Below are positions 23,513 through 35,302 of a DNA stretch of 64,000 bases, in pieces. The position numbers were made by a program, and so were the translations under genes. Position 1 is the first letter of the stretch. Every line of letters begins with the position of its first letter. Source of the DNA: Ampullaceana balthica (Eukaryota > Mollusca > Gastropoda > Lymnaeidae); assembly GCA_944989445.1 (NCBI GenBank), contig CALYLW010000345.1:1-64000 (forward strand), read 5' to 3'. Under the pieces are notes generated by a model. The model saw only the letters and a program-made list of their open reading frames with translations. It was not told the DNA's origin and ran no database searches.

Positions 23513-24633
23513 CCCTCTTGCCCTCATCTCGTAACGTTTTCCCGTTTGTTGCCTTTATTGATGTACGTCTGGTCCGGTCATTTAATTACTGAAAGCTTCA
23601 TGTAAAGTCTTTTTGGCGAATGACCTTGTCTTACACCACTGTAAAGTGTCACTTGGGATATTTGATTGTTACTTTTAATGCTTATTTATTTACTTTCCGT
23701 GTAAGTACTGACTTAGATTCGTTCGTTGTGCTCATAAAATGACTGACCCAGGTACTGACTTAAGTGCTGACAATAATGATGACTAAGGTTCAGACTGTGG
23801 TACTGAGCTACGTGTGTTGTTGAAAGTGCTTATCTTATTGTTTCCTTTGGGATTTAGTTTGTTCGTTACTGCATATCTAACTGATGAAATTATCTAATAT
23901 TGAGCGCTCGCGCATGATTTCGTTATATGAATGCTTATTTTCGTTTTTAAATATAAACATTTGCTCAAAAGGTTACTGCCTTGTTTTAACGTTAGGATAT
24001 TTTCATCAGTGCTAAGCGGAAGTGATTTCCCTTCCATGATCCTCTGGTCTACAATGTTGTTGACGCATGGCAAGGTAGAAATATTTCAAGTTGAGCTTGA
24101 GTTTATAAAAACTTAAAGACAGGAAATTAATTTGTATTCAGATGGGAAAAAAATCAAAGTAAGATAAATCACGTGATCAGTTTGATCGTTAGACCAGACG
24201 TCACCCATTGACTTCCCCCACCCCACCCTCGCAGACCTTTGTCTAGGATTTCCCCCACCTCCTGAAGTAATAATTCAATTTTCAGCAACATGTCGGTCGA
24301 GTGTTGAAAAATATCAGCAGCTAAATAGTAAGCGCAACAATGACAACTATAGTAAGATCAATCGCAATTATTATACTTGAGAATCCTGGAGTAGTCCCAC
24401 CAAGACAATGTGCTTTAACTAGGAATCCTGGAGTAGATTTGTACGTTACAACAAACGTCACAGTAAATGTGAAGTTACACAAGGAATGAAGAAGTGACGT
24501 TGCTCGAGACTTACTGTCCGTATCCCTATCACCATTTGTATTCAAAATTGGATCAAATCCTTGGTCGTTGTGTTTTCATCGTGGCAGTGAAATTATCTCA
24601 AGAGTGTGAAGAATGTAAACATACGATTAATAG
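23513..24633. other. Unique non-coding DNA
   Basis: No domain or element end recognised. Small ORFs (about 60-75 codons) have no recognisable content. Confidence 0.5.
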
Positions 24634-24980
24634 AAGTGTTTGTATGCTTCGTGGCGCTCAGCCCATCTTGCTTTATCTGTAAGTGCCTTCCGTTTAGCAC
24701 TGTCAAAGACTTGTTTGTATGACATTTTTCAACAAGGCTTCGCGCTTTGGGCTGTTGTTAAAAAAACATGCAGGTTTCTTTTAATTTGTCAATCGTGTTA
24801 CGCGCATCGGGAAGTCTTCACGAGTGTGTGATTGCTGCAGTGTGTGTATACCACCAAAGGGGTCTCTCGCAGAATACACGCTTGAACTCCTGAGACAGCG
24901 CCCGACATAGATGCAGCGCCATCATAACACTGGCCCCTCATATTCTGTAGTGGGATCCCCAAATCTCTCAATAATGTCAA
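24634..24980 (-). pseudogene. Broken hAT transposase fragment
   Basis: Minus-strand reading gives LRDLGIPLQNMRGQCYDGAA, then SGVQ and a YTHCSNHTL motif, which match the catalytic-core region of hAT-superfamily transposases (the conserved YDGAA.MSG..SGVQ and HC..H.L blocks found in DUF4371/ZMYM-like proteins). After stops and frame changes, a second piece near 24,640-24,690 reads DKARWAERHEAYKHF, matching the conserved TRW..R..A block that lies downstream in these proteins. The order of the two blocks is correct for one element on this strand. The N-terminal zinc finger and C-terminal dimerisation domain are not seen. It is a dead relic, distinct from the one at 25,490-26,012. Confidence 0.7.
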
Positions 24981-25489
24981 GATCTATTTTTTTTTACAAA
25001 AAAGGGCACACATTTGTAAAAGGGGTTTCGTTCGAACGTACGAATCCCCCCCCCTCCCCCCTCCCCCTCCCCCCTCCCCCCCCCTCCCCCCTGGCGTATG
25101 GCCATTCTTAGGTATCTAAGAGAAACGAAAATTGATTTTTAATTTAATTTTCTTTTAAATTTGTTTAATAATTAATTTATTGCGACGGTTGAAAGTTCAT
25201 GTTACTAACCAGATCCAGTTTTCCGCTTTGGGTTATTGTTAAAGCCAACATCAAGTTATTCTCAACGGTTAGTTAATTTCTCTTGATGAAATCTGCAGAC
25301 ACCAATAGAACTGCTCGAAAGGCAAATGCCGTGGACATTTTGGTATGATTGATACATGCCACACCAGAATCATGTGAGCAATGTTTCTTTAAGCAAGTTA
25401 CGTGATGAGAAATCATGCCGCAAATCCCAGAATTCCTCGTGTTATATATAAAAAATGCCGGCTACTTCAAGGGAAGCAGAGAATGGATT
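24981..25489. other. Non-coding DNA with C-rich run
   Basis: Contains a C-dominated tract with scattered T at about 25,046-25,091. The rest has no recognised feature; it may include decayed hAT sequence. Confidence 0.45.
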
Positions 25490-26012
25490 TTGTAGTTTCT
25501 TTGTCTTTCAGCACAAAGAAGAAACTGAAATTTGTTTTCAAGCGTTTTAAACATTCCCAGTAATCTCCTCTTTCAAATATTTCACCTTGTAATTCATATA
25601 CCACATTGCAGAGTTTTTCAAATATGGCATTTTGTCCAAGATTTTTTTCCTTTTTGGATAAAAATGCTTTTAGGTTAGTATGAAATGCGAGAAAATTCGT
25701 TTCTTTCCCTGAAGTTACAATTTAAACCTCTTTTTCTGTTCTAATATATCTGTTAAATATGCTACTCTTTTCAAACTAGTTTTGTAGTTAAAATACACCA
25801 AAAGGTCATATTTCCTTTGTACTTCCAGGAGCGACTTAATTTCATCTTTCATTTCAAAGACACGATTCACAGCAAACCAACTCAAGAAGCAATTAAAAAT
25901 ACAAATTTAATTAAGGTGAATATTTTGTTAATTTACTGTAAACGTTGGTGACCCCACAGAAAACCTGACGCAACCCCCTTGGGTTTCACGACCCATAGGT
26001 TGACAACCCGTA
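25490..26012 (-). pseudogene. Internally deleted ZBED5-like hAT relic
   Basis: Minus-strand translation gives WFAVNRVFEMKDEIKSLLE, RVAYLTDILEQKKRFKL, an in-frame stop, then LQGKETNFLAFHTNLKAFLS. This is the block (RVFELR.E...FL, LAYLADIF..LN.LN..LQG) that follows the RWLSRG motif in ZBED5/FAM200-type hAT transposases. Upstream on the same strand, 25,950-26,012 looks like a hAT terminus (GGTTGTCAACCTATGGGTCGTGA when read in reverse pieces). The upstream half of the transposase is absent between this end and the RVFEMK block, so the element suffered an internal deletion. The opposite terminus is not identified. Not functional. Confidence 0.6.
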
Positions 26013-26718
26013 GTTTAAAACTAATAAAATGTTTTTAAAAAATGAATACGATCGGCTAAGACATGAATGCCATCCAGATATAAAAGCTTTTTGTATTACA
26101 CGCCAATAATAAACTCTCCTTTCTTCTACTGTGTAAACCATTCTCGGTGGAAGATTATTGATCAACAGCAGACTTAATTAACCTAAAAATATCAAATTTT
26201 AATGGCTACTTTTTATGTTAAACACATTTATAGCTAAATGAAAACACACACATGAAAAAGAAATCACAGACATGTTAGCATTAACATTCCACGCAATCCA
26301 TTGACTGATGGATGGATTTTCTGGTAAAGATCCTTTAAACAAACATATGCTCTAATTAATGTGAAAATTGGTTTTGTGTAAGACTAAAAAAATAACGATT
26401 GTTTTTACCATGACGTTGTATAAATTAAAGATTTAAAAAAATATTTTAACAGGGTATTATAGGCCTGACAGGGCGGCACAAAACAATGAACGTTTCGGCA
26501 AATAGCCTTTCTCAACGACCAAATAGAAAAAACAATACAAATAAAGTAAACTAAAATTAATAATAGAAATAAAATGAAACTTAGCTGCGGTGTTATCCCA
26601 AACCAGAAACAGCAAATGTTTGAAGATAAGACAAAAGATTGGCCGAATTTCAGTGGCACTTTTAGGTTTATTCAAAATGTCATGTATTTAACCGGTGTGT
26701 CGAAGTCAAGTGTGAAAA
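26013..26718. other. AT-rich unique DNA
   Basis: No gene or element recognised. Confidence 0.5.
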
Positions 26719-27224
26719 CCGGGTCTCATGGCGTCAGTGGTTCCCGGTCTCATGGCACCAGTGGTTCCCGGTCTCATGGGGACAGTGGTTCCCGGTCTCA
26801 TGGCGTCAGTGGTTCCCGGTCTCATGGGGACAGTTGTTCCCGGTCTCATGGAACCAGTGGTTCCCGGTCTTATGGCGTCGGTGGTTCCCGGTCTCATGGG
26901 GACAGTGGTTCCCGGTCTTATCGGGACAGTGCTTCCCGGTCTCATTGCGACAGTGGTTCTCGTTCTCATGGGGACAGTGCTTCCCGGTCTCATCGGGGAC
27001 AGTGGTTCCCGGTCTCATGGGGACAGTGCTTGCCGGTCTCATGGGGACAGTGCTTCCCGGTCTCATGGGGACAGTGGTTACCCGGTCTCATGGGGACAGT
27101 GCTTCCCGGTCTCATGGGGACAGTGCTTCCCGGTCTCATCGGGACAGTGGTTCCCGGTCTCATGGGGACAGTGCTTCCCGGTCTCATTGGGGACAGTGCT
27201 TCCCGGTCTCATGGGGACAGTGGA
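26719..27224. repeat. 24-bp minisatellite, about 21 copies
   Basis: Unit of 24 bp containing GGTCTCATGGGGACAGTG followed by GTTCCC or CTTCCC. The first half alternates between GGGGACAG, GCGTCAG and GCACCAG forms; the second half is dominated by GGGGACAG with CTTCCC. Single-base insertions (for example near 26,997, 27,078 and 27,188) shift the frame, arguing against coding although ORFs reach 270 codons. Confidence 0.95.
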
Positions 27225-27524
27225 TCAAAAGGTTTTAAGCGTACGTCGATCAAAGTGAGACAACTTTCTGCAGTTCCAATGCTCAAAACCTTTTGGTTTC
27301 CCCCCTGCCAACTTTCTGATTGTCTCAGGTTTTTCAAACCTTCTCATTGTGTCAGTTTCCCCCAACCTACTTGTTGTCCTGGTTAGCCCCAAACTTGACC
27401 CTTACAAAACATCGCTCAAGCTACTATTGCACGGGATCACATTGAATACGTTTCTACCAACAATGAAAATATTGTCAATGTCACTACATGGCATACAAAT
27501 GATCCTATATTTTAAACCTTTGGT
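27225..27524. other. Unique non-coding DNA
   Basis: No gene or element recognised. Confidence 0.5.
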
Positions 27525-27683
27525 CAGGGCGGCCTCAGGCATAGGCAAACTAGGCGGCCGTCTAGGGCCTCTGATTAGTGCGGGCCTCACACAGGAATAA
27601 TAGGAAAAAATATATTTTCTATTACATTTAGGGCCACCAAATTCACTTCGCCTAGGGCATCGAATTCCCTAAGGCCGGCCCTG
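27525..27683. mobile_element. hAT-type MITE
   Basis: 159-bp element beginning CAGGGCGGCCTCAGG and ending CCTAAGGCCGGCCCTG, imperfect inverted ends of the hAT type, with the internal words CTAGGGC and AGGGCC typical of such MITEs. Flanks CCTTTGGT and CCTTGAGT agree at 6 of 8 positions and may be a decayed 8-bp target duplication. Confidence 0.65.
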
Positions 27684-28134
27684 CCTTGAGTCCTAAAGCC
27701 GTGCCAATATTTTCATGTTTGAATGATACCAAAGGGTAAAACTCCGTACTGACAGTATTGTAATCGTGTATGAGGCCGTGTTAGTGTGTATCACTGCGGG
27801 CTTTCACTGTACTTTACCCACCGGTGGACGGCAGTTTGTTTGGTTCTCATCTCCTGTAGCTGCCAGCCGCCATGTTTTATCGACTTCAGCACAAACTATT
27901 AATGACTACGGATATGGTCATTGACTGGTTGGGAGGGGGTGAGGGTTGGGGGATATAAACCCATCTCCAACTTATTCGTGAGATTGATTTCATAAAGAAG
28001 TCTTCATTAAAGCCATCAGAAAAAAGAAGGAAAAACAAATGTGTTCGTGTCATAGTATCTTCTCAGAGAAAAACTGCATTAAAATACCAGCCAATGTAAG
28101 CTTTGTGCTTGCAATGTTATCCCAACTACGCAAC
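27684..28134. other. Unique non-coding DNA
   Basis: No gene or element recognised. Confidence 0.5.
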
Positions 28135-28332
28135 ATTCTTCTGTAGCTACATTATGATCCCAATACCACTCATTGCTGCATGGCTACACTATGATCCCAA
28201 TACCACTCATTGTTCTGTGACTACACCATGACCCCAACACCACTCAGCGTTCCGTGACTACACTATGATCCCAACACACCTCATTGTTGTATAGTTACAT
28301 TATGACCCCAACACCACTCAATGTTCTGTAAT
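28135..28332. repeat. 37-bp minisatellite, about 5 copies
   Basis: Imperfect copies of a 37-bp unit containing CTACACTATGATCCCAATAC. The copies are diverged from each other. Confidence 0.85.
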
Positions 28333-28798
28333 CCAAAAACGCATCTCAGAAAAAGAAAGAATACAATTCAGAGTTGATTGTTTTGTACTTATGTATTCAG
28401 TAAATGTAAATGGTCATCGACCAGGTTGAGCTGCTCGAGTCATGAAAGTCAGAGATGTTCTCTGTGAGGGACTTTTGCTGGGAATAATCAGCACATATGC
28501 CAGAGGTCAGACAGGCAGTCTAGACTAAAATCGATTTCTTACTCCGTAATCGCCGTTTTTCCGGAGAAATATGCAATTTAAAAAAAATAAACTAAAAAGT
28601 ATTTTAAAATAATCCGTCATTATCTGTCAGTTTTTCTTTCCATTTTACAGTTTTCTTTTCTATCTTAACAAAACAACTTAACCACATAAAGTAAAAGTAG
28701 CAGCCACAGAATAAATTGAACTATTCTCCAGCTTTGTTGCAACAACATCTGCAGCGGCACTTAGCCATTCAATTGGGAAATTGAGCCAAAAATAAAAG
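28333..28798. other. AT-rich unique DNA
   Basis: No gene or element recognised. Confidence 0.5.
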
Positions 28799-29860
28799 GG
28801 CAATGAGACACGTCTATACAGGCAATAAAGCATATCTATAGGGGAAATGAGACATGTCTATAGGGAAAATGAGACATGTCTATAGGGGAAATGAAACATG
28901 TCTATAGGGACAATGAGACATGTCAATAGGGGAAATGAAACATGTCTATAGGGACAATGAGACATGTCTATAGGGGAAATGAGACATGCCTATAGGGACA
29001 ATGAAACACCTCTATAGGGACAATGAAACATCTCTATAGGGACAATGAAACACCTCTATAGGGACAATGAAACATCTCTATAGGGACAATGAAACACCTC
29101 TATAGGGACAATGAAACATCTCTATAGGGACAATGAGACACCTCTATAGGGACAATGAGACACGTCTAAAGGGGCAATGAAGATACATATATAGGGGAAA
29201 TGAGAAATGTCTATAGGGAGAATGAGACATCTATACATGGACAATGAAACATCTCCATAGGGACAATGAGAGACTTCTATAGTAGCAATGAGAAATCTCT
29301 ATATGGACAATGAGACACGTCTATATGGACAATGAGACACGTCTACAGGGACAATGAGACACCTATATAGGACAATGAGACACCGCTATAGGGAAAATGA
29401 GACACGTCTATAGGGGCAATGAGACACCTATATAGGGCAATGAGACATGTCTATAGGGCAATGAGACACGTCTATAGGGACAATGAAACACATCTATAGG
29501 GGAAAAAAGACATGTCTATAGGGAGAATGAGACACCTATATAGGGACAATGAGACACTTCAATAGTAACAATTAGACACCTCTATAGGGGCAATGAGACA
29601 CGTCTATAGGGGAAATGAGACACGTATATAGGGGAAATGAGACACGTATATAAGGACAATGAGACACCTATGTAGGGACAATGAGACACATCTAAAGGGG
29701 AAATGAGACATGTCTATAGGGACCATGAGACACCAATATAGGGACAATGAGACACTTCTATAGTAGCGATGAGACACCTCTATATGGGCAATGAGACACC
29801 CTATATGGGCAATGAGACATCTCTATATGGGCAATGAGACATCTCTAAAGGGACAATGGG
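28799..29860. repeat. 22-bp minisatellite, about 48 copies
   Basis: Unit of 22 bp containing CTATAGGGACAATGAGACA. Variants include GGGGAAATG, GGGGCAATG and AACATCTC. A two-unit alternation (AACACCTC / AACATCTC) is visible at about 29,000-29,130. Confidence 0.95.
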
Positions 29861-30287
29861 TAACTCGAAATGGTTATTATTGAGTCAACTTCTATAGGGG
29901 CATTAAGCAAAATCTATTATGGTTTGAGCCAACTCTAAAGAGGCATTGAGGCAATGTCTATAGGGGCTTTGATATTACTCAATAGGGATATAGCGCTAAA
30001 TCTGTAGGGGAACTGGGCATTAGGACGCTGCGCACAGCCATAAACGTGGTCACCCATTTCCACAGCTTGAGCCTGTAATCTTTTAGGAAGTTCAAAATAT
30101 AGAACAGGATTATATCCTCTAGTCCAGGGGTCAAGAAACTTTTTGTAAACACCACATATTTGGAAAAGTAATTCTTCGAGAGCCATACATTATGTTTAAA
30201 ACTAAAAATTCAAGTAAATGTGTGCATTTTGTGTAATTTCAACACTAAAAATACAATACCTATGTCTCTGTATTCTTTTTAATAACA

Positions 30288-30747
30288 CTAGACGCCCCGC
30301 GGCGTAGCATACGCCGCCGACTTGCTCATGGATTGTTCTTTTACCTCTTTAATGCACTTTTTTAGGGCGCCTACGGCGCCGACCTTTTTCAAAAGCCCAA
30401 CTAACTTGTCCTTGTTTGATCAATACGAAATATTAAACTTTCTGAAATGCACACAAAGTATTATAATATGGGTTGTAGGGCGCCTATGGCGCCCCCTTTG
30501 TTTTTTCATGTTATAATTAACCATCATCAAATCCTCTTTTTACATTGTTCCCTTTTTACAAAATTAAAATATCAGCGAAAACAATGACGTCATATAATTT
30601 TTTTTTACAGCGCATATTTAATTTGCACACCTTTTGATGCATTGGTGCAGTAATTTGGTGCGCTGCTTTCTAAAATTAGTATCTGTTGCACATGCAGCTT
30701 CTTGTTGCCTCGCAGGGTCCGACCACGAAGATAATTATATATATAGA
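30288..30747 (-). mobile_element. Non-autonomous Helitron nested in hAT
   Basis: Read on the minus strand it starts TCTATATATATAATTATC and ends with a perfect hairpin (GCGGCGTA, loop TGC, TACGCCGC), 8 more bases and CTAG. The flanking bases are A before TC and T after CTAG. TC start, 3' hairpin, CTRR end and A/T insertion site are the four hallmarks of canonical Helitrons, and all are present. It encodes nothing. Its 5' half shares GGTGCAGTAATTTGG and neighbouring sequence with the Helitrons at 46,428-47,325 and 50,473-50,874. A second GGCGCC-rich palindrome occurs at 30,364-30,381 and again near 30,479-30,495. Confidence 0.85.
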
Positions 30748-30765
30748 TTGTTATGCTGTTTTTTA

Positions 30766-31263
30766 AAATCCTTTATATTAACTTGTGGTGTCTGTTTGTT
30801 TGAGCCCTTGTTTGCTTGTCACCAAAGCTTTGTATCGATTTTTAACCCACTTCCTCGTAAGCTAGCAAGCTGAAATTTTGCAGGCAGTTTTGTGCTGATG
30901 ATAAAAACGATGGATCAAACTTCAGATCGATCGCATGTAGTGTAATTAAATTATTGAATTTTTAGATTATTTTATTTATCTCTATGTATCATGTTAAATT
31001 TTTGAGATAGAGTGTCGCGGTGCATATTATATTGAACGACCTTTCCTATCGCGCAATAAGGTGCGTATTTTATTGACAACACTTTTTATAAACATATTCC
31101 TGATCGGTGCGCATTATATCAAACACGTTTTACGAGACATAACCACAATTTTGTATTTTTGGATGTTCTTGGGCTGCCTTATTATAATAAAGATTCTTTT
31201 AGTTACGTCTCTTACTTACATAAAGGATTTATTGTCAAAAACTTGGTTTTTTACGGGTTTTTA
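30766..31263 (+). mobile_element. Diverged Helentron-like copy nested in hAT
   Basis: Same family as the array at 20,687-22,690: it starts AAATCCTTTATATTAACT and ends with TAAAGGATTT, TCAAAAACTTGGTTTTTT and ACGGG. The CTTG repeat has decayed to a few units and there are many substitutions, so this copy is older than the array or comes from another lineage. It lies 18 bp from the Helitron end at 30,747. Confidence 0.75.
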
Positions 31264-31397
31264 AAAATTTTAAATTAATATGTAGATCAAAGGAGTCTGA
31301 ATAAACGTTTTTTTCTAATCGAACATTGGTCTGAGAGTCAGATGCAGCAATCAATAGAGCCACATCTGGCTCGCGAGCCATGGTTTCCCGACCCCTG

Positions 31398-31633
31398 CTC
31401 TAGTCCCTAAAAAAATAATCGATACCCTCATCGAAATCTTCGACAATACATATGCTCTAACCTTACGTTGCCCTTAGTCATGCTCATATGTGACACACAT
31501 TGTTATATAAAGTAAGTTCATAGTATCCGTCCGATTATTGTAAGATGATCCGGGCTTCTATCTCTCTTTTCCGCTCAAAATCTTATTTTATGACGATTTT
31601 CTATTTGGTTGTGGAGCTATAGTGACAGTCGTG
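31398..31633. other. Unique non-coding DNA
   Basis: No gene recognised; it starts with the right-hand target duplication of the hAT element. Confidence 0.5.
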
Positions 31634-32540
31634 TTGTTTATGTTCCGCCCAGCTGTGCCTTGTTGTGTGTGTGCCGCCCAGCTGTGCCTTGTGTGTGTGT
31701 TCCGCCCAGCTGTGCCTTGTGTGTGTGTGTGCAGCCCAGCTGTGTCATGTTGTGTGTGTGCCGCCCAGCTGTGCCTTGTGTGTGTGTGTGCCACCCAGCT
31801 GTGCCTTTTGTGTGCCGCCCAGATGTGACTTGTTGTGTGTGTGCCGCCCAGCTGTGCCTTGTGTGTGTGCCGCCCAGCTGTGCCTTGTGTGTGTGCCGCC
31901 CAGCTGTGCCTTGTTTGTGTGCCGCCCAGATGTGCCTTGTGTGTGTGCCGCCCAGCTGTGCCTTGTGTGTGTGTCCCGCCCAGCTGTGCCTTGTGTATGT
32001 GCCACCCAGCTGTGCATTGTGTGTGTGTGCCGCCCAGCTGTGCCTTGTTGTGTGTGTGCCGCCCAGCTGTGCCTTGTGTGTGTGCCGCCCAGCTGTGCCT
32101 TGTTGTGTGTGTGCCGCCCAGCTGTGCCTTGTTGTGTGTGTGCCGCCCAGCTGTGCCTTGTCGTGTGTGTGCGCCCAGGTGTGCCTTGTTGTGTGTGTGC
32201 CGCCCAGCTGTGCCTTGTTGCGTGTGTGCCGCCCAGCTGTGCCTTGTTGTGTGTGTGCCACCAAGCTGTGCCTTGTTGTGTGTGTGCCGCCGAGCTGTGC
32301 ATTGTTGTGTGTGTGCCGCCCAGCTGCGCCTTGTTGTGTGTGTGCCGCCCAGCTGTGCCTTGTTGTGTGTGTGCCGCCCAGCTGTGCCTTGTTGTGTGTG
32401 TGTGCCGCCCAGCTGTGCCTTGCTGTGTGTGTGCCGCCCAGCTGTGCCTTGTTGTGTGTGTGCCGCCCAGCTGTGCCTTGTTGTGTGTGTGCCGCCCAGC
32501 TGTGCCACGTTGCGTGTGTGCCGCCCAGCTGTGCCAACAT
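31634..32540. repeat. About 29-bp minisatellite with variable GT run, about 32 copies
   Basis: Unit of 26-30 bp built from CCGCCCAGCTGTGCCTTG and a GT run of variable length. The right half (from about 32,100) is more uniform. The long Cys-rich and His-rich ORFs (up to 323 codons) on both strands are products of this repeat, and the variable GT length shifts frame from copy to copy. Confidence 0.95.
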
Positions 32541-32623
32541 GTTCAGACCCCCCCCACCCAGGATTGATCGGTCCAAATAATAACTCGGATCAAATTGGGC
32601 GGCGGTTTTTAAGTCTGTCAGCG

Positions 32624-33992
32624 GTGGATGAGATGGTGCCCCAATTGTTTAGTTGGTGTTCCCCGTGGTTTAGTTAGTGTTCCCCGTGGTTTAGTTAGTG
32701 TTCCCCGTGGTTTAGTTAGTGTTCCCCGTGGTTTAGTTAGTGTTCCCCGTGGTTTAGTTAGTGTTCCCCTCGATGAGATGGTGCCCCAATGGTTTAGTTG
32801 GTGTTCCCCGTGGTTTAGTTGGTGTTCCCCGTGGTTTAATTAGTGTTCCCCGTGGTTTAGTTAGTGTTCCCCGTGGTTTAGTTAGTGTTCCCCGTGGTTT
32901 AGTTAGTGTTCACCGTGGTTTAGTTAGTGTTCCCCGTGGTTTAGTTAGTGTTCCCCTCGATGAGATGGTGCCCCAATGGTTTAGTTAGTGTTCCCCGTGG
33001 TTTAGTTATTGTTCCCCGTGGTTTAGTTAGTGTTCCCCGTGGTTTAGTTAGTGTTCCCCTCGATGAGATGGTGCCCCAATGGTTTAGTTAGTGTTCCCCG
33101 TGGTTTAGTTAGTGTTCCCCGTGGTTTAGTTAGTGTTCCCCGTGGTTTAGTTAGTGTTCCCCGTGGTTTAGTTAGTGTTCCCCGTGGTTTAGTTAGTGTT
33201 TCCCGTGGTTTAGTTAATATTCTCCGTGGTTTAGTTAATGTTTTCCGTGGTTTAGTTGGTGTTCCCGTGGTTTAGTTAGTTTTCCCAGTGGTTTAGTTAG
33301 TGTTCCCCGTGGTTTAGTTAGTGTTCCCCGTGGTTTAGTTAGTGTTCCCCGTGGTTTAGTTAGTGTTCCCCTCGATGAGATGGTGCCCCAATGGTTTAGT
33401 TAGTGTTCCCCGTGGTTTAGTTAGTGCTCCCCTCGATGAGATGGTGCCCCAATGGTTTAGTTTGTGTTCCCCGTGGTTTAGTTGGTGTTCCCCGTGGTTT
33501 AATAAGTGTTCCCCGTCGTTTAGCTAGTGTTCCCCGTGGTTTAGTTGGTGTTCCCCGTGGTTAAGTTGGTGTTCCCCGTGGTTTAATTAGTGTTCCCCGT
33601 GGTTTAGTTGGTGTTCCCCGTGGTTTAGTTAGTGTTCCCCGTGGTTTAGTTAGTGTTCCCCTAGGTTTAGTTAGTGTTCTCCGTGGTTTGGTTAGTGTTC
33701 CCAGTGTTTTAGTTAGTTATTCCCGTGGTTTAGTTGGTGTTCCCCGTGGTTTAGTTAGTGTTCCCCGTGGTTTAGTTAGTGTTCCCCGTGGTCTAGTTAG
33801 TGTTCCCTATGGTTTGATTAGTGTTCCCCGTGGTTTAGTTAGTGTTCCCCTAGGTTTAGTTAGTGTTCCACGTGGTTTAGTTAGTGTTCCCCGTGGTTTA
33901 GTTAGTGTTCCCCGTGGTTTAGTTAGTGTTCCCCGTGGTTTAGTTAGTGTTCCCCATGGTTTAGTTAGTGTTCCCCGTGGTTTACTTGGAAT
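32624..33992. repeat. 21-bp minisatellite with inserted variant block
   Basis: Unit of 21 bp, GTGGTTTAGTTAGTGTTCCCC, given here as GTGGTTTAGTTAGTGTTCCC plus C, about 62 copies. A variant block carrying TCGATGAGATGGTGCCCCAA recurs at about 32,624 (partial), 32,769, 32,958, 33,060, 33,371 and 33,434, giving an irregular higher-order structure. ORFs are seven-residue repeats interrupted by the variant blocks. Confidence 0.95.
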
Positions 33993-34095
33993 TTAAATTG
34001 TTTAGTCAGTTTACCATAGGTCAAGTTTATCCAATGGTTTACTTTAACTCCAGTAGTTGTTCAGTACATATCTTAAAAGTTTATTCCACACAAAA

Positions 34096-34232
34096 CCTAT
34101 AACCATGTGTTGTACAACACTATAACCTTTAACCATGAGTTGTACAACACTATAACCTATAACCATGTGTTGTACAACACTATAACCTATAACCACGTGT
34201 TGTACAACACTATAACCTATAACCATGTGTTG
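34096..34232. repeat. 30-bp minisatellite, about 4.5 copies
   Basis: Unit of 30 bp containing TAACCATGTGTTGTACAACA. The TGTTGTACAACA part is itself a short palindrome in each copy. Confidence 0.93.
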
Positions 34233-34480
34233 TTCAGCTCTATTGTAGATTGCATCACTGTTAATGTGCGTTCTCAAATATGTAGTTTTTGGCGTATATA
34301 ACAAAACACTAAAATAAAAACATTTTTGTGTTCCATCTGTAACCAAAAACACATATAAAACCTCTTTCGCACCTGGCATTCATGCGTGTATTGGTTTGCC
34401 TGGATAAACCAGGAAAAACCAACGCACTATCAATATTCAAAACTCTAATAAAAATGCAATGCTAGACATGTCTAAGTTTA
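34233..34480. other. Unique non-coding DNA
   Basis: No gene or element recognised. Confidence 0.5.
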
Positions 34481-34625
34481 GAAAGCAATAATCTTCTGTT
34501 TATAAAGAGCGTCTGTAATAATATAAGATAGAGAGTAAGATGACACTATGAGTGTCTGTATTGAAAGCTAGAAAATAAGATAATACTATGAGCGTTTGCA
34601 ATAAAATAAGATAGAAAATACGATG
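34481..34625 (+). mobile_element. Solo LINE/SINE 3' tail with degenerate repeats
   Basis: Starts AAAGCAATAATCTTCTG, then GAGCGTCTGTAATAATA and AAGATAGA, the same tail as in the SINE at 15,640-15,955 and the LINE at 40,656-41,268. The GAGCGT...AAGATA segment is repeated about three times in degenerate form through 34,625. Confidence 0.5.
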
Positions 34626-34816
34626 ATACTATTGAATGTGATATACATGTGCCTTACCGATATAACACGTTTATTTTCTGGTAGCCTAGAAATAACATCA
34701 ATAAATATTAAGAAGATTTCCTATAAAAAGGGATATTTTATTACATTTGCCCTGATCACTTACTTACATTTGCCTTGATCACAATCAAAATCTATTTTGC
34801 TGAGACTTAAGATTTC
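34626..34816. other. Unique non-coding DNA
   Basis: Short AT-rich stretch with nothing recognisable. Confidence 0.5.
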
Positions 34817-35302
34817 AGGCTGTGTGTATGTGTCTGTATGTCTTTGTATGTGTGTGTGTGTGTGTCTGTATGTGTGTGTCTGTGTGTGTGTATGTGTGTG
34901 TGTGTGTGTCTGTATGTGTGTGTCTGTATGTGTGTGTCTGTATGTATGTATGTGTGTGTGTGTATGTGTGTCTGTGTGTGTGTGTGTATGTATGTGTGTG
35001 TATGTATGTGTGTGTGTGTCTGTATGTGTGTGTCTGTGTGTGTATGTTTGTGTGTCTGTATGTGTGTGTCTGTATGTGTGTGTCTGTATGTGTGTGTGTG
35101 TCTGTATATGTGTGTATGTATGTGTGTGTGTGTCTGTATGTGTGTGTGTGTCTGTATGTGTGTATGTGTGTCTGTGTGTCTGTATGTGTGTGTCTGTATG
35201 TATGTGTGTCTGTCTGTATGTGTGTGTCTGTATGTATGTGTGTGTGTGTCTGTATGTGTGTGTCTGTGTGTGTGTCTGTATGTGTGTGTCTGTGTGTGTG
35301 TA
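34817..35302. repeat. Compound TG/TGTC/TGTA microsatellite
   Basis: About 485 bp of TG repeats with regular TGTGTGTCTGTATG interruptions. Both strands are open in several frames and give Cys/Val or Thr/His repeat ORFs of up to 181 codons, which I reject as genes. Confidence 0.97.

Larger units (their letters stand above)
30125..31397. mobile_element. hAT MITE with two nested insertions
   Basis: Left end CAGGGGTCAAGAAACTT and right end GGTTTCCCGACCCCTG are inverted hAT-type termini. They are flanked by a perfect 8-bp target duplication, CTCTAGTC, at 30,117-30,124 and 31,398-31,405. The right end also carries GGCTCGCGAGCC, a palindrome common in this class of MITE. Only about 300 bp belong to the hAT element itself; the rest is a Helitron (30,288-30,747) and a Helentron-like copy (30,766-31,263) inserted later. 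No transposase is encoded. Confidence 0.85.

Noticed and set aside
28799..29860. Possible CRISPR array
   Set aside because: The repeats are contiguous with no unique spacers, there are no cas genes, and the context is eukaryotic. The same applies to all other arrays in the window.
31588..32677. Cys-rich and His-rich ORFs up to 323 codons, resembling metallothionein-like or metal-binding proteins
   Set aside because: Products of the GT-containing minisatellite. Several overlapping frames are open on both strands, and the variable GT length shifts frame between units.
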